This document shows positions 43,652 through 51,899 of a stretch of 64,000 nt of DNA, piece after piece. The notes beneath the pieces are model-generated. The model ran no database searches. It was not told where the DNA came from and saw only the letters and a program-made list of their open reading frames with translations. Origin of the DNA: Mycolicibacterium wolinskyi (GTDB lineage Bacteria; Actinomycetota; Actinomycetes; Mycobacteriales; Mycobacteriaceae); the NCBI RefSeq assembly GCF_002101965.1, contig NZ_LQQA01000023.1, positions 1 to 64,000 of the forward strand. The letters are read 5' to 3'. Positions within the stretch are counted from its first letter, which is position 1. Every line of letters starts with the position of its first letter. Made by a program: the position numbers and the translations under genes.

Positions 43652-44364
43652 AGGGGTTCTTTCACGTTCGTGCCGAGGCTGTCGAGCACCTGGCGTTTGA
43701 TGGCGTTGAAGGCGGGGGAGGTGACGTCGCGCGGGCGGGGCAGGTCAACGGCCAGGTCAGCCTGGACGAGCCCCTTCCCGAGCACGACGATCCGGTCTGC
43801 CAGGAGTACTGCTTCCTCGATGTCATGGGTCACCAGCAACACGCCGACCTGATGCTCCTGCCACAGCGTGGTGACCAGATCCTGGGCGGTCCGCCGTGTG
43901 AATGCATCGAGCGCTCCGAAAGGTTCGTCCAGCAACAGCAATTCGGGTGAGCGAACCAGCGCACGCGCGAGACCGACGCGCTGGGCTTCGCCGCCGGAGA
44001 GGTTCTTGGGCCACGACTGTGCCTTGTCGGCGAGCCCGACCTCGTCGAGCGCTGCGAGTGCACGCCGGTAGTTGTCACCGCGTCTCGACGTGCTGAGCGC
44101 GACGTTCCTCCACACGCGTTGTGCCTGGATGAGCCGAGGTTCCTGAAAGACCACCGAGGTACGGGATGTGATGCTCACATGTCCGGCCGTGGCGTCCTCC
44201 AGCCCGGCGAGGATGCGCAACAGCGTCGTCTTGCCGGTGCCGGACCGGCCCAGCAGTGCCACGAATTCGCCCTTGCGCACGGTCAATTGGAAGTCGTCGA
44301 GGATGACCTGGTCGCCGTAGGTCTTCGACAGGCCGGTCAGGTCGATGACATCACTTGCCGTCAT
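43648..44364 (-). CDS. ABC transporter ATPase (SsuB-like)
   Basis: 238 residues from ATG 44364 with GGAGGT six bases before. Walker A is GRSGTGKTT at about 39-47, ABC signature LSGGEAQRVGLARAL, Walker B LLLLDEPFGALDAFTR, H-loop VTHD. It powers the importer with the SsuC-type permease, whose gene it overlaps by 14 bases. A frame to 44571 is ruled out because it lies wholly in the permease gene. Confidence 0.9.
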   Translation of the reverse strand: MTASDVIDLTGLSKTYGDQVILDDFQLTVRKGEFVALLGRSGTGKTTLLRILAGLEDATAGHVSITSRTSVVFQEPRLIQAQRVWRNVALSTSRRGDNYRRALAALDEVGLADKAQSWPKNLSGGEAQRVGLARALVRSPELLLLDEPFGALDAFTRRTAQDLVTTLWQEHQVGVLLVTHDIEEAVLLADRIVVLGKGLVQADLAVDLPRPRDVTSPAFNAIKRQVLDSLGTNVKEPL

Positions 44365-45220
44365 GGGTGGACCTCCACGGCAACAGCAGGTGCTCGAGCA
44401 ACCGCATGATGACGTCGACGACGATGCCGAGCGCCGCGTACACCAGGATTCCGGCCAGAATGATGTCGGTGCGCTGAAACTGGTTGGCGGTGTTGAGGAT
44501 GTAGCCGATGCCCGATGTTGTGTTGATCTGCTCGGCGGCGACCAACGCCAGCAGCGCGGTACCCGCGGCATATCGCCATCCGACCAGGATCCCCGGCATG
44601 GCGAGCGGGACGACGATGAGGCGGATGGCTTCGGTACGGCTGAGTTCGAAGGTCTGGGCGACCTCCAGAAGGCGGCGGTCGATGCCGCGGATGCCGTGAT
44701 AGGTGTTCAGGTACACCGGAAAGATCGACGCCCCGACGATCAGGGCGACTTTCGATTCCTCGCCGATGCCGAACCACACGACGAACAACGGCACCATCGC
44801 GATGAACGGGATGGTGCGCAGCATCTGCAGCGGTGCGTCATACACACGCTCGGCGACCGACCACAATCCTGCCGCGACACCGAGGATCAGCCCGGTGAGT
44901 CCGCCGATCAGCAGCCCGAGCCCTGCTCGTTGTAACGAGATGGGAAGCGCGGCTTGAAGATCGCCGGTCGACCACAGCTCGCCGTAGCTCTCCAGGATCG
45001 TCAGGGGCCCGGGCAGAACGGTCGGGCTCAGCCAGCCCTGCCCGGACACCAGCTGCCAGGCGACGAGCAGCAGGATCGGCACGATGAAGCGCACACCGAG
45101 CGTCCGGGTGACCGACCGGCGGGGCCGGCCCGATGCGGCGGACGGCCGGTAGTCGCGTTCGACGATGGCCGGCGCGTCGGGCGATGCGGTGCCCTGTGGC
45201 GCGGCGACGGTGGCCGTCAT
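44351..45220 (-). CDS. ABC transporter permease (SsuC-like)
   Basis: 289 residues, six helices, basic N-terminal region (about 1-40). The EAA-type cytoplasmic loop is HGIRGIDRRLLEVAQTFELS followed by RTEAIRLIVVPLAMPGILVG. Membrane part of the sulfonate/taurine/nitrate-type importer. Overlaps the rhodanese gene stop by 4 bases. Confidence 0.9.
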   Translation of the reverse strand: MTATVAAPQGTASPDAPAIVERDYRPSAASGRPRRSVTRTLGVRFIVPILLLVAWQLVSGQGWLSPTVLPGPLTILESYGELWSTGDLQAALPISLQRAGLGLLIGGLTGLILGVAAGLWSVAERVYDAPLQMLRTIPFIAMVPLFVVWFGIGEESKVALIVGASIFPVYLNTYHGIRGIDRRLLEVAQTFELSRTEAIRLIVVPLAMPGILVGWRYAAGTALLALVAAEQINTTSGIGYILNTANQFQRTDIILAGILVYAALGIVVDVIMRLLEHLLLPWRSTHDGK

Positions 45221-46755
45221 CGGTCGTCGACGCTGTCGAAGTCGAAGAACGGATCGCCGTCCGAATCACGCAGCAGCGACAGCTCCCATGCGAAATAGGC
45301 CTCGTACCAGGGAGCCCGTTCGGGGCCGAAATCCGGTGGGCCCGTGCGGTCGACGATCGCGCCGGCATACTCGGGATCCGCGGTGGTCAGCGCATGGGCT
45401 GCCGCCTCGATGCCGCCTTCGAGGACCGAGACCGCCGACGGCAGCGTCGCCGCGACATGTTCGGCGGCGTAGTCGGCGTCTCCGACCAGCACGACGCGCG
45501 CGCCGTCGGCGTCGGCGATGAGGTCGTCGAGGTGCTCGCGGCGGGCGTGGATCGACCCGGGCAGGTGGCCGGCGTCGTACCGCGTCGAATCGCGCAGATC
45601 CACGAGCCGGACCGGTTGTTGCTGCACGTCGCTCCACGAGATCCGGGCGACGTCGGGCAGCGGTATCTGGAAACGGTTGGCGGGCAGCACATCTTCATCG
45701 GGCGTGTAGGCGACGACCGCGAGCGGCCCGTCGTGCAGGAACCGCAGCCACTGCGCGGTGTTGGCGGCACGTACGAAATCCGGGGTGTCGACCAGAACCA
45801 CTCGTGCGCCCCGGACCGCGATGAACTCGTCGGTGCCCTGTACAAGCTGCCCGCCGGGTGCCGAGACGGCCGCGGTGAAGTGCTGATCGGCGAACTCGCC
45901 CGGCGTGCGCACGTCGAGCAGATAGGTGGTGGCCGTGGAGTCGTCGAGGTGGTGGGCGACCTCGGCGACGGTGAGAACTTCGGCGCCGGCCTTCGCCAAG
46001 GTGTCGGCCGCCCACTGGGCGAGCCGCGGGGTCACCGATTCCGGAGCGGGGATGTCGGATTCCGCGCCGAACGCCAGCGCGCGACCGGACTTCTCCCACG
46101 CCGGGGTGCCATTGTGCAGCGAGAACACCGGATTGGGAATCCCGGTGTTGATCAGCGATTGGGCACCGACGATGCCGCGGGTGCGGCCGGCGCAGTTGAT
46201 CACCACCTTGGTCTGCGGATTGTTCACCAGTTGCGTGCCGCGGTAAGCGATCTCGGCTCCGCCGCCCGTGTTGTAGCCGCCGGGGATGTGGTGGTGGAGA
46301 TACTCGGTGGCCGGACGGCTGTCGAGGACGATGACGTCTTCGCCGGCCTGCCGCCACTGTTGCAGGGTGTCGCTGTCGATCGTGGGTGTCGCGTACTTGC
46401 GCTCGATCCACTCGCCGAGCGTCTTGCTGCGGACATTCGTGCCGGTGTAGATCCGGCCGCCTGCGCTCTTCCAGCCGTCGACACCGTTCTCCAGAACCTC
46501 GACATTGCGGTAGCCGAGCCGCTTGAGGAGTTCGGCGCCGCGCTCGTCCACCTCGGGCCGCCCGGCGAGCACGATCAGCGTGTCTGGACGTGGGACGAGC
46601 GCAGTGATGTGCTGCTCGAGGTCGTGGAAAGGGAGGCCTGCGCTGATGGCGATATGGCCATTGCTGCGGTCGAGGGGCGTCCGCAGGTCCAGGATGGCGA
46701 TCTCACGGTCGCGCTTGGCGAGGAGATCCAGCAGGTGATGGGCGGTTATGGGCAC
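45217..46755 (-). CDS. Four-domain rhodanese with a single catalytic cysteine
   Basis: 512 residues, four rhodanese-like domains in tandem (about 1-110, 125-250, 265-365, 375-470). Only the second has a catalytic Cys, C188 in VVINCAGRTRG. The equivalent positions are A64 (VLAGRP), VDTPD and VGDAD in domains one, three and four, so three domains are inactive and probably structural. First gene of the sulfur operon (rhodanese-ssuCBA-sfnB-LLM), giving a likely role in sulfane sulfur handling. GTG 46755 is a cautious start; TTG 46764 has GGAG five bases upstream and may be the real one. Confidence 0.85.
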   Translation of the reverse strand: MPITAHHLLDLLAKRDREIAILDLRTPLDRSNGHIAISAGLPFHDLEQHITALVPRPDTLIVLAGRPEVDERGAELLKRLGYRNVEVLENGVDGWKSAGGRIYTGTNVRSKTLGEWIERKYATPTIDSDTLQQWRQAGEDVIVLDSRPATEYLHHHIPGGYNTGGGAEIAYRGTQLVNNPQTKVVINCAGRTRGIVGAQSLINTGIPNPVFSLHNGTPAWEKSGRALAFGAESDIPAPESVTPRLAQWAADTLAKAGAEVLTVAEVAHHLDDSTATTYLLDVRTPGEFADQHFTAAVSAPGGQLVQGTDEFIAVRGARVVLVDTPDFVRAANTAQWLRFLHDGPLAVVAYTPDEDVLPANRFQIPLPDVARISWSDVQQQPVRLVDLRDSTRYDAGHLPGSIHARREHLDDLIADADGARVVLVGDADYAAEHVAATLPSAVSVLEGGIEAAAHALTTADPEYAGAIVDRTGPPDFGPERAPWYEAYFAWELSLLRDSDGDPFFDFDSVDDR

Positions 46756-46837
46756 GTCGGCCAACAATGCTCCGCACCCGCGGGCCGGGCGACGGTTGTA
46801 GTCAGCCCGATTTGAACCCGAAATCCGGGAATGAATT

Positions 46838-46851
46838 CGGACCGTGGTCCG
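46838..46851. promoter_or_regulatory. Perfect palindrome in the rhodanese/yceI divergent promoter
   Basis: CGGACC-GT-GGTCCG, 14 bp, ends three bases before TACTCT (46854-46859), a likely -10 for the yceI-like gene. It overlaps the expected RNA polymerase site and lies about 80 bp upstream of the rhodanese start, so it could control both directions. Confidence 0.45.
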
Positions 46852-46906
46852 GTTACTCTGTCGTGAAGGCGCCGGACGGGCCGGCCCTCGAAGACAAGGA
46901 GACGTC

Positions 46907-47455
46907 ATGACCGTTGCAGTAGCCACCGACCTGAGCGCAGGCACCTGGGCGATCGATCCGGTGCACTCGTCGATCAGCTTTTCGGTCCGCCACCTCGTGG
47001 TGAGCAAGGTCCGGGGCAAGTTCGACACGTTCAGCGGAGCCATCACGGTCGCAGAGGACGGCACCCCGTCGGTGACCGCCGAGATCGCCGTGGACTCCAT
47101 CAACACCGGCAACGAGCAGCGCGACGCCCACCTCAAGTCCGCCGACTACTTCGGCGCCGACCAGTTCCCGGTCGCGACATTCAAATCCACCTCGGTCACC
47201 GCGAAGGGCGACAACTACGTCCTCGACGGTGAATTCACGCTCAAGGGCGTCACCAAGCCCGTCAGCCTGGATCTCGAATTCAACGGCGTCAACCCCGGCA
47301 TGGGCCACGGCGCGGTCGCCGGCTTCGAGGCATCGGTTGTGCTCAACCGCAAGGATTTCGGCATCGACATCGACATGCCGCTGGAGACCGGTGGCGCCGT
47401 CGTCGGCGACAAGGTCACCATCACCCTCGAGATCGAGGCTCTCAAGCAGGCCTGA
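46907..47455 (+). CDS. YceI-family lipid-binding protein
   Basis: 182 residues, AAGGAG before ATG 46907. YceI signatures are GTWAIDPVHSSISFSVRHLVVSKVRGKF at the start and YFGADQFPVATFKS in the middle. These proteins form a lipocalin-like barrel binding isoprenoid or amphiphilic molecules. Unlike E. coli YceI there is no signal peptide, so it is likely cytoplasmic. Ends in a palindromic repeat. Confidence 0.92.
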   Translation: MTVAVATDLSAGTWAIDPVHSSISFSVRHLVVSKVRGKFDTFSGAITVAEDGTPSVTAEIAVDSINTGNEQRDAHLKSADYFGADQFPVATFKSTSVTAKGDNYVLDGEFTLKGVTKPVSLDLEFNGVNPGMGHGAVAGFEASVVLNRKDFGIDIDMPLETGGAVVGDKVTITLEIEALKQA

Positions 47456-47463
47456 GCCGTCAT

Positions 47464-47511
47464 TGTCACGCTGGAGTGGCGCCCGGCCTCGAGTGCCACT
47501 CCAGCGTGACA
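47464..47511. terminator. 17-bp hairpin of the GTCACGCTGG repeat family
   Basis: TGTCACGCTGGAGTGGC (47464-47480) pairs perfectly with GCCACTCCAGCGTGACA (47495-47511), with 14 bases between. It sits between the convergent yceI-like and fadH genes and shares the GTCACGCTGG core with 12777-12822. A short GCCTTGAGCG tandem follows. Confidence 0.7.
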
Positions 47512-47557
47512 TACGCGGCCTTGAGCGGCCTTGAGCGGCCTAGAGCCAGCCCAAAGC

Positions 47558-49567
47558 CTAGAGCCGAGCGGCCAACTCGGTGCCCTGGCGAATGGCCCGT
47601 TTGGCGTCGAGCTCGGCGGCCAGTGCGGCCCCGCCGATGACATGTGGTGAGATGCCTTGCCCGCGTAAGCCTTCTTCGAGATCGCGCACCGACTCCTGCC
47701 CGGCGCAGATCACGACGTTGTCGACGGGCAGCACTCGGGCGTCGACGCGATCGGGCCCGAAGCTGATGTGCAGACCGTCGTCGTCGATGCGTTCGTAGTT
47801 GACGCCGGAAAGCTGATGCACGCCTTTGGCTTTCAATGATGCGCGGTGCACCCAGCCGCTCGTCTTGCCAAGCTTGCGCCCCTGCGGACCTTTGGTGCGC
47901 TGCAGCAGGTACACCTCACGGACGGCCGGGGCGGGCAGTGGCGTCACGAGCGCGCCGCGGGCCTCTTGCGGATCGGCCGCACCCCACTCGGCTTTCCATT
48001 CCTTGAGGTTCAACGTGGGGGATTGATCGGTCGTCAGGAATTCGCTGACGTCGAAGCCGATTCCGCCGGCGCCGATGACGGCCACCGACCGGCCCACCGG
48101 AGCGCCCATGATGGCCTCGGCATAGGTCAGCACCTTCGGATGATCGATTCCGGGTATGTCGGGCATCCGCGGTGTGACGCCGGTGGCGAGCACCACGTCG
48201 TCGAATCCCGCAAGCTCATCGACGCCGGCGCGCACGCCGAGCCGCACGTCCACACCGTGCTTGCGCAGCATCGTGGTGTAGTAGCGGATCGTCTGGTCGA
48301 ACTCTTCCTTGCCGGGAATCCTTCTCGCCAAATCGAATTGACCGCCGATGGTGGACCCGGCCTCGAACAACGTCACCCGGTGGCCACGTTGGGCGGCGCT
48401 CACCGCGGTGGCCAGCCCGGCGGGGCCGGCGCCGACGACGGCCACCGATCGGGCATGGCGCGTCGGACCCAAGACCAACGACGTCTCACGACCGGCCCGC
48501 GGGTTCAGCAGACACGAGACCTTCTTGTGCACGAAGGCATGATCCAGGCACGCCTGATTGCAGGCGATGCACGTGTTGATCTCGTCGGCATGGTCGGCGG
48601 CGGCCTTGCGAACCCAGTCCGGATCGCTCAGCAACGGCCGCGCCATCGAGATCAATTGCACGTGGGTATCGGCGAGGATCTGTTCGGCCGTCTGGGGCAT
48701 GTTGATGCGGTTGGACGCCACCACCGGAACCTGGACGTGCTCGGCGAGCGCACTGCTGATGTCGACGAATGCGCTGTTGGGCACCGACGTGACGATCGTC
48801 GGCACCCGGGCCTCGTGCCAGCCGAACCCCGAGTTGATGATCGTCGTCCCGGCCGCCTCCACTTCGGTTGCCAGCGCCACGATTTCGTCCCACGTCTGGC
48901 CGTCCTCGACGTAGTCGGCCATCGACATGCGATAGCAGATGATGAAGTCGGTCCCGACGGCTTCCCGAACGCGGCGCACGATCTCGACGGGGAACCGGCG
49001 TCGATTGGCCGGTGAGCCGCCCCACTTGTCGGTGCGCTTGTTGGTGCGGGGAGCCAGGAACTGGTTGAGCAGATATCCTTCGCTGCCCATGATTTCGACG
49101 CCGTCGTACCCGGCTTCGCGGGCCAGCAGTGCGCACCTGACGAAGTCGTCTATGGTGCCGTCGACGTCACGCAGCGCGCGCGGCCGGAACGGATTGATCG
49201 GCGCGTTGATCGCCGACGCGCTCACCGAAAACGGATGGTAGGCATAACGTCCGGCGTGCAGGATCTGCAGCAGGATCTTGCCGTCCGCGTCGTGGACGGC
49301 GGACGTGATCTTGCGATGACGCCTGGCCTCGGTCGAGGAAACGAGCTGTGAGGCGAACGGCAGCAGCCAACCTGTCTTGTTGGGCGCGTACCCGCCGGTC
49401 ACGATCAGGCCGACCCCGCCGCGGGCCCGCTCGGCGAAGTACTCCGCGAGCTTGCCGGTGTCGTGTGCCCGATCCTCCAGGCCGGTGTGCATCGAGCCCA
49501 TCACCACCCGATTGCGCAGCGTGGTGAAGCCGAGATCCAACGGCGACAACAGGTTTGGATAGCTCAT
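47558..49567 (-). CDS. fadH: FadH-like 2,4-dienoyl-CoA reductase / old yellow enzyme
   Basis: 669 residues: an FMN TIM-barrel (1-340; GYDGVEIMGSEGYLLNQFLAPRTNKR holds active site residues), a [4Fe-4S] binding segment CIACNQACLDHAFVHKKVSC, then an FAD/NAD(P)H part (AVVGAGPAGLATAVSAAQRG and VAVIGAGGIGFDVSEFL). It reduces 2,4-dienoyl-CoA in breakdown of polyunsaturated fatty acids. ATG overlaps the padR gene stop (ATGA). Matches Rv1175c. Confidence 0.9.
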   Translation of the reverse strand: MSYPNLLSPLDLGFTTLRNRVVMGSMHTGLEDRAHDTGKLAEYFAERARGGVGLIVTGGYAPNKTGWLLPFASQLVSSTEARRHRKITSAVHDADGKILLQILHAGRYAYHPFSVSASAINAPINPFRPRALRDVDGTIDDFVRCALLAREAGYDGVEIMGSEGYLLNQFLAPRTNKRTDKWGGSPANRRRFPVEIVRRVREAVGTDFIICYRMSMADYVEDGQTWDEIVALATEVEAAGTTIINSGFGWHEARVPTIVTSVPNSAFVDISSALAEHVQVPVVASNRINMPQTAEQILADTHVQLISMARPLLSDPDWVRKAAADHADEINTCIACNQACLDHAFVHKKVSCLLNPRAGRETSLVLGPTRHARSVAVVGAGPAGLATAVSAAQRGHRVTLFEAGSTIGGQFDLARRIPGKEEFDQTIRYYTTMLRKHGVDVRLGVRAGVDELAGFDDVVLATGVTPRMPDIPGIDHPKVLTYAEAIMGAPVGRSVAVIGAGGIGFDVSEFLTTDQSPTLNLKEWKAEWGAADPQEARGALVTPLPAPAVREVYLLQRTKGPQGRKLGKTSGWVHRASLKAKGVHQLSGVNYERIDDDGLHISFGPDRVDARVLPVDNVVICAGQESVRDLEEGLRGQGISPHVIGGAALAAELDAKRAIRQGTELAARL

Positions 49568-50121
49568 CGAGACTCCCTCAATGCGGCTGAAACTTCGGAA
49601 AGCCAGTCGATGGCGCTCTCCTCGGCCCGGATCCCGCCGCGTAGCACCAAGTACTGATGTAATGCGCTGCCGCTGAGCCCCGCCGGATCGGGGAACTGCC
49701 GCTTCTCGTATCCCCGGTAGGTGTCCAGCAGGGCAGCGCGTTCGGCGCGCAGCGCGTCGACTTGCGAACGCAATGCGTCGACGTCCCCGTAGGCGGCCGC
49801 ACGTACTTTCACGGCCAGATCGCGCGTGCGGTTGTCGGCTACCGAACCGCCCCGGCCGCTCAGGGGTTCGGCGATCCAGCGCGCCAGTTCGGCCCGGCCG
49901 GCGTCGGACACCGTGTAGACCTTCTTGTCCGGGCGCCCGCGTTGAACGACGGGCGTGACGTGCACCCAGCCGTCGTTCTCCATGGCCCGCAGGGTGCGGT
50001 AGATCTGCTGGTGCGAGGCCGCCCAGAAGTAACCGATCGAACGATCGAACCGGTGGGCGAGTTCGTAACCCGAGCCGGCCTGTTCACAGAGCGACACCAG
50101 GATGGCGTGCGGCAGTGCCAT
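49564..50121 (-). CDS. PadR-family transcriptional regulator
   Basis: 185 residues. The winged helix is HAILVSLCEQAGSGYELAHRFDRSIGYFWAASHQQIYRTLRAMENDGWV, with the PadR C-terminal coiled part (VDALRSQVDALRAERAALLD). ATG 50121 is preceded by TACTCT six bases upstream, so likely leaderless. It is coupled to fadH and divergent from fdxC; its target could be either. Matches Rv1176c. Confidence 0.9.
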   Translation of the reverse strand: MALPHAILVSLCEQAGSGYELAHRFDRSIGYFWAASHQQIYRTLRAMENDGWVHVTPVVQRGRPDKKVYTVSDAGRAELARWIAEPLSGRGGSVADNRTRDLAVKVRAAAYGDVDALRSQVDALRAERAALLDTYRGYEKRQFPDPAGLSGSALHQYLVLRGGIRAEESAIDWLSEVSAALRESR

Positions 50122-50380
50122 GCCCGCAGAGTAGGCGGTACCGGAGGTCCTATGCAACAAGTTGCACTGCAGCCAAGTGCATAGCGTGTGGCTACTAGGC
50201 GAGGTGTATCTGCAACGTTTAGTATCAGTAACCACGCGCCACCCTTAACTGGGCGGCGCGTGAAGTTAGGGCACACTGAGACGCGCGTCCAAGTATGGGC
50301 AACGCATACTGTCGCGACGGACTCACGAGTCCTGACCCACACGTACCCGACCAGCAGCCCACTGGACAGGAGAGACATCA
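50122..50380. promoter_or_regulatory. Divergent padR-fadH / fdxC control region
   Basis: 259 bp with two palindromes: TGCAAC-AA-GTTGCA at 50153-50166 (perfect, 14 bp) and GCACT-n7-AGTGC at 50164-50180, partly overlapping. They lie about 20-50 bp upstream of the padR -10, a plausible PadR operator. Nearer to fdxC, AGGAG eight bases before the GTG is the ribosome site. Confidence 0.45.
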
Positions 50381-50704
50381 GTGACGTACGTCATTGCCGA
50401 ACCCTGCGTCGACGTCAAAGACAAGGCATGCATCGAGGAATGCCCCGTCGACTGCATCTACGAGGGTGCACGCATGCTGTACATCCACCCCGACGAGTGC
50501 GTGGACTGCGGTGCATGTGAGCCGGTCTGCCCGGTCGAGGCCATCTACTACGAAGACGATGTGCCGGACCAGTGGAGCAGCTACGCGCAGAGCAACGCTG
50601 ATTTCTTCTCCGAACTCGGCTCGCCGGGCGGCGCCTCCAAGGTCGGCCAGACGGACAACGATCCGCAGGCCATCAAGGACCTCCCGCCTCAGGGTGAGGA
50701 CTGA
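50381..50704 (+). CDS. fdxC: FdxC, seven-iron ferredoxin
   Basis: 107 residues from GTG 50381. Cys residues CVDVKDKACIEECPVDC and CVDCGACEPVCPVEA are the bacterial 7Fe pattern ([3Fe-4S] + [4Fe-4S]). The tail is acidic and serves FdxA/FdxC type electron transfer. It may reduce P450s or other acceptors. Matches Rv1177. The aminotransferase follows 26 bp later. Confidence 0.95.
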   Translation: MTYVIAEPCVDVKDKACIEECPVDCIYEGARMLYIHPDECVDCGACEPVCPVEAIYYEDDVPDQWSSYAQSNADFFSELGSPGGASKVGQTDNDPQAIKDLPPQGED

Positions 50705-50730
50705 TCACGGTCGCGACTGACCTCGAGCCC

Positions 50731-51828
50731 GTGCGCCAGCGCCGTTCAGCGATACTGCCGGAGTTCCCGTGGGACACCCTGGCCGACGTCACCGCACTGG
50801 CACGCTCGCACCCGGACGGCATCGTCGACCTTTCGGTAGGCACTCCCGTCGACGATGTAGCCCCGGTCGTCCAGCGTGCCCTGGCCGCCGGGAGTGCCGC
50901 ACCCGGCTATCCGACAACCGCGGGCACGCCGGCGCTGCGCGAGGCCATGGAGAAGGCCTTGCGGCGCCGCTACGGCATCACGGGGCTCGCGCCGGATGCC
51001 GTGCTGCCGGTGATCGGTACCAAGGAGCTCATCGCCTGGCTGCCGACCCTGCTCGGCCTCGGCCCGGACGATCTCGTCGTGGTGCCCGAGCTCGCCTACC
51101 CGACCTACGAGGTCGGTGCGCTTCTGGCCGGGACACAGATCCTGCGTGCCGACTCGCTGACGCAACTCGGCCCTCAAGTGCCTGCCCTGATCTATCTGAA
51201 CTCGCCGAGCAATCCGACCGGCCGGGTGCTGGGTGTCGATCACCTGCGCAAAGTGGTGTCGTGGGCGCGGCAGCGCGGCGTGCTGGTCGCCTCGGACGAG
51301 TGCTATCTGGGGTTGAGCTGGGACGCCGACCCGCTCAGCGTGCTGCATCCGTCGGTCTGCGACGGGGACCATACCGGGCTGCTGGCCATTCACTCACTGT
51401 CGAAGACGTCCTCGCTGGCCGGCTACCGTGCCGGGTTCGTCGCGGGTGACCCGGCCGTGGTGGCCGAGCTGCTAGCGGTCCGTAAGCACGCCGGGATGAT
51501 GGTCCCGACGCCGGTGCAGGTGGCCATGATCGCCGCCCTGGATGACGACGACCACGAAGTGGTGCAGCGCGAGCGGTACGCGCATCGCCGCGACGTGCTG
51601 TTGCCCGCCTTCCGTGCGGCCGGTTTCACCGTCGAGCACTCCGAGGCGGGGTTGTATCTGTGGGCCACGCGCGGCGAGCCGTGCCGTGACACCGTCAAGT
51701 GGCTGGCCGAGCGGGGCATCCTCGTGGCACCCGGCGAGTTCTACGGACCGGCCGGTGCGCAGTACGTGCGGGTTGCGCTGACGGCCACCGACGAGCGCGT
51801 CGCCGCCGCGGTGGAGCGCCTCACCTGA
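50731..51828 (+). CDS. PLP aminotransferase, DapC-like (Rv1178 type)
   Basis: 365 residues, type I PLP fold. Pyridoxal Lys is in SLSKTSSLAGYRAGF; NSPSNPTGRV and DECYLGLSW precede it. Databases call it N-succinyldiaminopimelate aminotransferase, giving a lysine/DAP synthesis role, but mycobacteria have another DapC (Rv0858c), so the true substrate is open. GTG at 50731 chosen, 26 bp after fdxC. Confidence 0.9.
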   Translation: MRQRRSAILPEFPWDTLADVTALARSHPDGIVDLSVGTPVDDVAPVVQRALAAGSAAPGYPTTAGTPALREAMEKALRRRYGITGLAPDAVLPVIGTKELIAWLPTLLGLGPDDLVVVPELAYPTYEVGALLAGTQILRADSLTQLGPQVPALIYLNSPSNPTGRVLGVDHLRKVVSWARQRGVLVASDECYLGLSWDADPLSVLHPSVCDGDHTGLLAIHSLSKTSSLAGYRAGFVAGDPAVVAELLAVRKHAGMMVPTPVQVAMIAALDDDDHEVVQRERYAHRRDVLLPAFRAAGFTVEHSEAGLYLWATRGEPCRDTVKWLAERGILVAPGEFYGPAGAQYVRVALTATDERVAAAVERLT

Positions 51829-51833
51829 CCCGC

Positions 51834-51891
51834 CGAGCAGACGCGAAAGCACCCTGGAAGGCGCTTTCCGGGGTACCGCGGCGTCTGCTCG
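51834..51891. terminator. Nested palindromic repeat between convergent genes
   Basis: Outer arms CGAGCAGACGC (51834-51844) and GCGTCTGCTCG (51881-51891) match perfectly; an inner GAAAGC / GCTTTC pair lies inside. Located just after the aminotransferase stop and before the response regulator stop. It belongs to the same style of element as 9939-10013, 25794-25850 and 39266-39333. Confidence 0.7.
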
Positions 51892-51899
51892 CCGGCGAA

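Noticed and set aside
45133..46815. 560-codon frame opposite the rhodanese gene
   Set aside because: Antisense shadow; the rhodanese frame carries the CAGRTRG active site and fits the operon.
51834..51891. CRISPR-like repeats among the palindromes
   Set aside because: Copies are single or paired, with no regular spacers and no cas genes.
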